From Campylobacterales bacterium (lineage in GTDB: Bacteria > Campylobacterota > Campylobacteria > Campylobacterales > QNZT01): a stretch of 7,378 bases of DNA. The notes under the pieces were generated by a model that saw nothing but the letters and a program-made list of their open reading frames with translations, was not told the origin of the DNA and made no database searches. Position numbers and translations under genes: made by a program. The DNA lies in contig JALWKJ010000031.1 in assembly GCA_027081495.1 (NCBI GenBank), positions 1-7,378 on the forward strand, read 5' to 3'. Of the stretch, positions 7,324-7,378 are shown one piece after another (position 1 is the first letter of the stretch; each line of letters starts with the position of its first letter).

Positions 7324-7378
7324 AGTTTTTACCCAAATAATTAAATATATTTTATTTATACAAAATAGTGTATAGTTT
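7324..7378 (-). promoter_or_regulatory. Candidate promoter and operator-like inverted repeat ahead of the cluster
   Basis: The 55 bases upstream of the PycTM-like gene are extremely AT-rich and contain no gene. TATAAA at 7355-7360 (minus strand) could be a -10 box giving a leader of about 25 bases; its -35 would lie at or beyond the right edge. A perfect inverted repeat, TATACA-6-TGTATA, covers 7357-7374 and overlaps the -10 candidate, the usual place for a repressor operator. Both are pattern matches in AT-rich sequence, so confidence is low. Confidence 0.3.

Overview
The window is AT-rich and every gene lies on the minus strand, so transcription runs from right to left. Frequent ATA, AGA and TTA codons, GTG and TTG starts, tight spacing and the character of the envelope proteins suggest a Campylobacterota-like (epsilonproteobacterial) Gram-negative. 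That assignment is an inference from style and was not tested by a search.

Layout in order of transcription: (1) 7324-7378, an AT-rich leader with a candidate promoter and an inverted repeat; (2) 6670-7323, a small three-helix inner-membrane protein with the hallmarks of the Pycsar effector family (PycTM, DUF5706); (3) 5532-6668, a phosphate-selective porin O/P-like outer-membrane barrel that starts one base after the previous stop; (4) 5454-5531, a short AT-rich spacer with a palindrome and a perfect TATAAT; (5) 3729-5453, tamA, an Omp85-family protein with three POTRA domains and a barrel, starting at GTG; (6) 1-3732, tamB, a very long periplasm-spanning protein whose TTG start overlaps the tamA stop and whose last few residues run off the left edge.

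TamA and TamB are a known pair: an outer-membrane Omp85 barrel and an inner-membrane-anchored beta-rich bridge used for outer-membrane protein assembly and linked to phospholipid transport. The porin just upstream is a plausible envelope client or simply an operon partner. The unexpected member is the PycTM-like protein at the head of the cluster. Known PycTM proteins act in anti-phage Pycsar systems next to a pyrimidine cyclase, yet here the gene is apparently translationally coupled to a porin and no cyclase is present in the window. The other notable feature is a set of four roughly 111-residue repeats inside TamB with a strictly constant motif spacing. No RNA genes, mobile elements or CRISPR arrays were seen.
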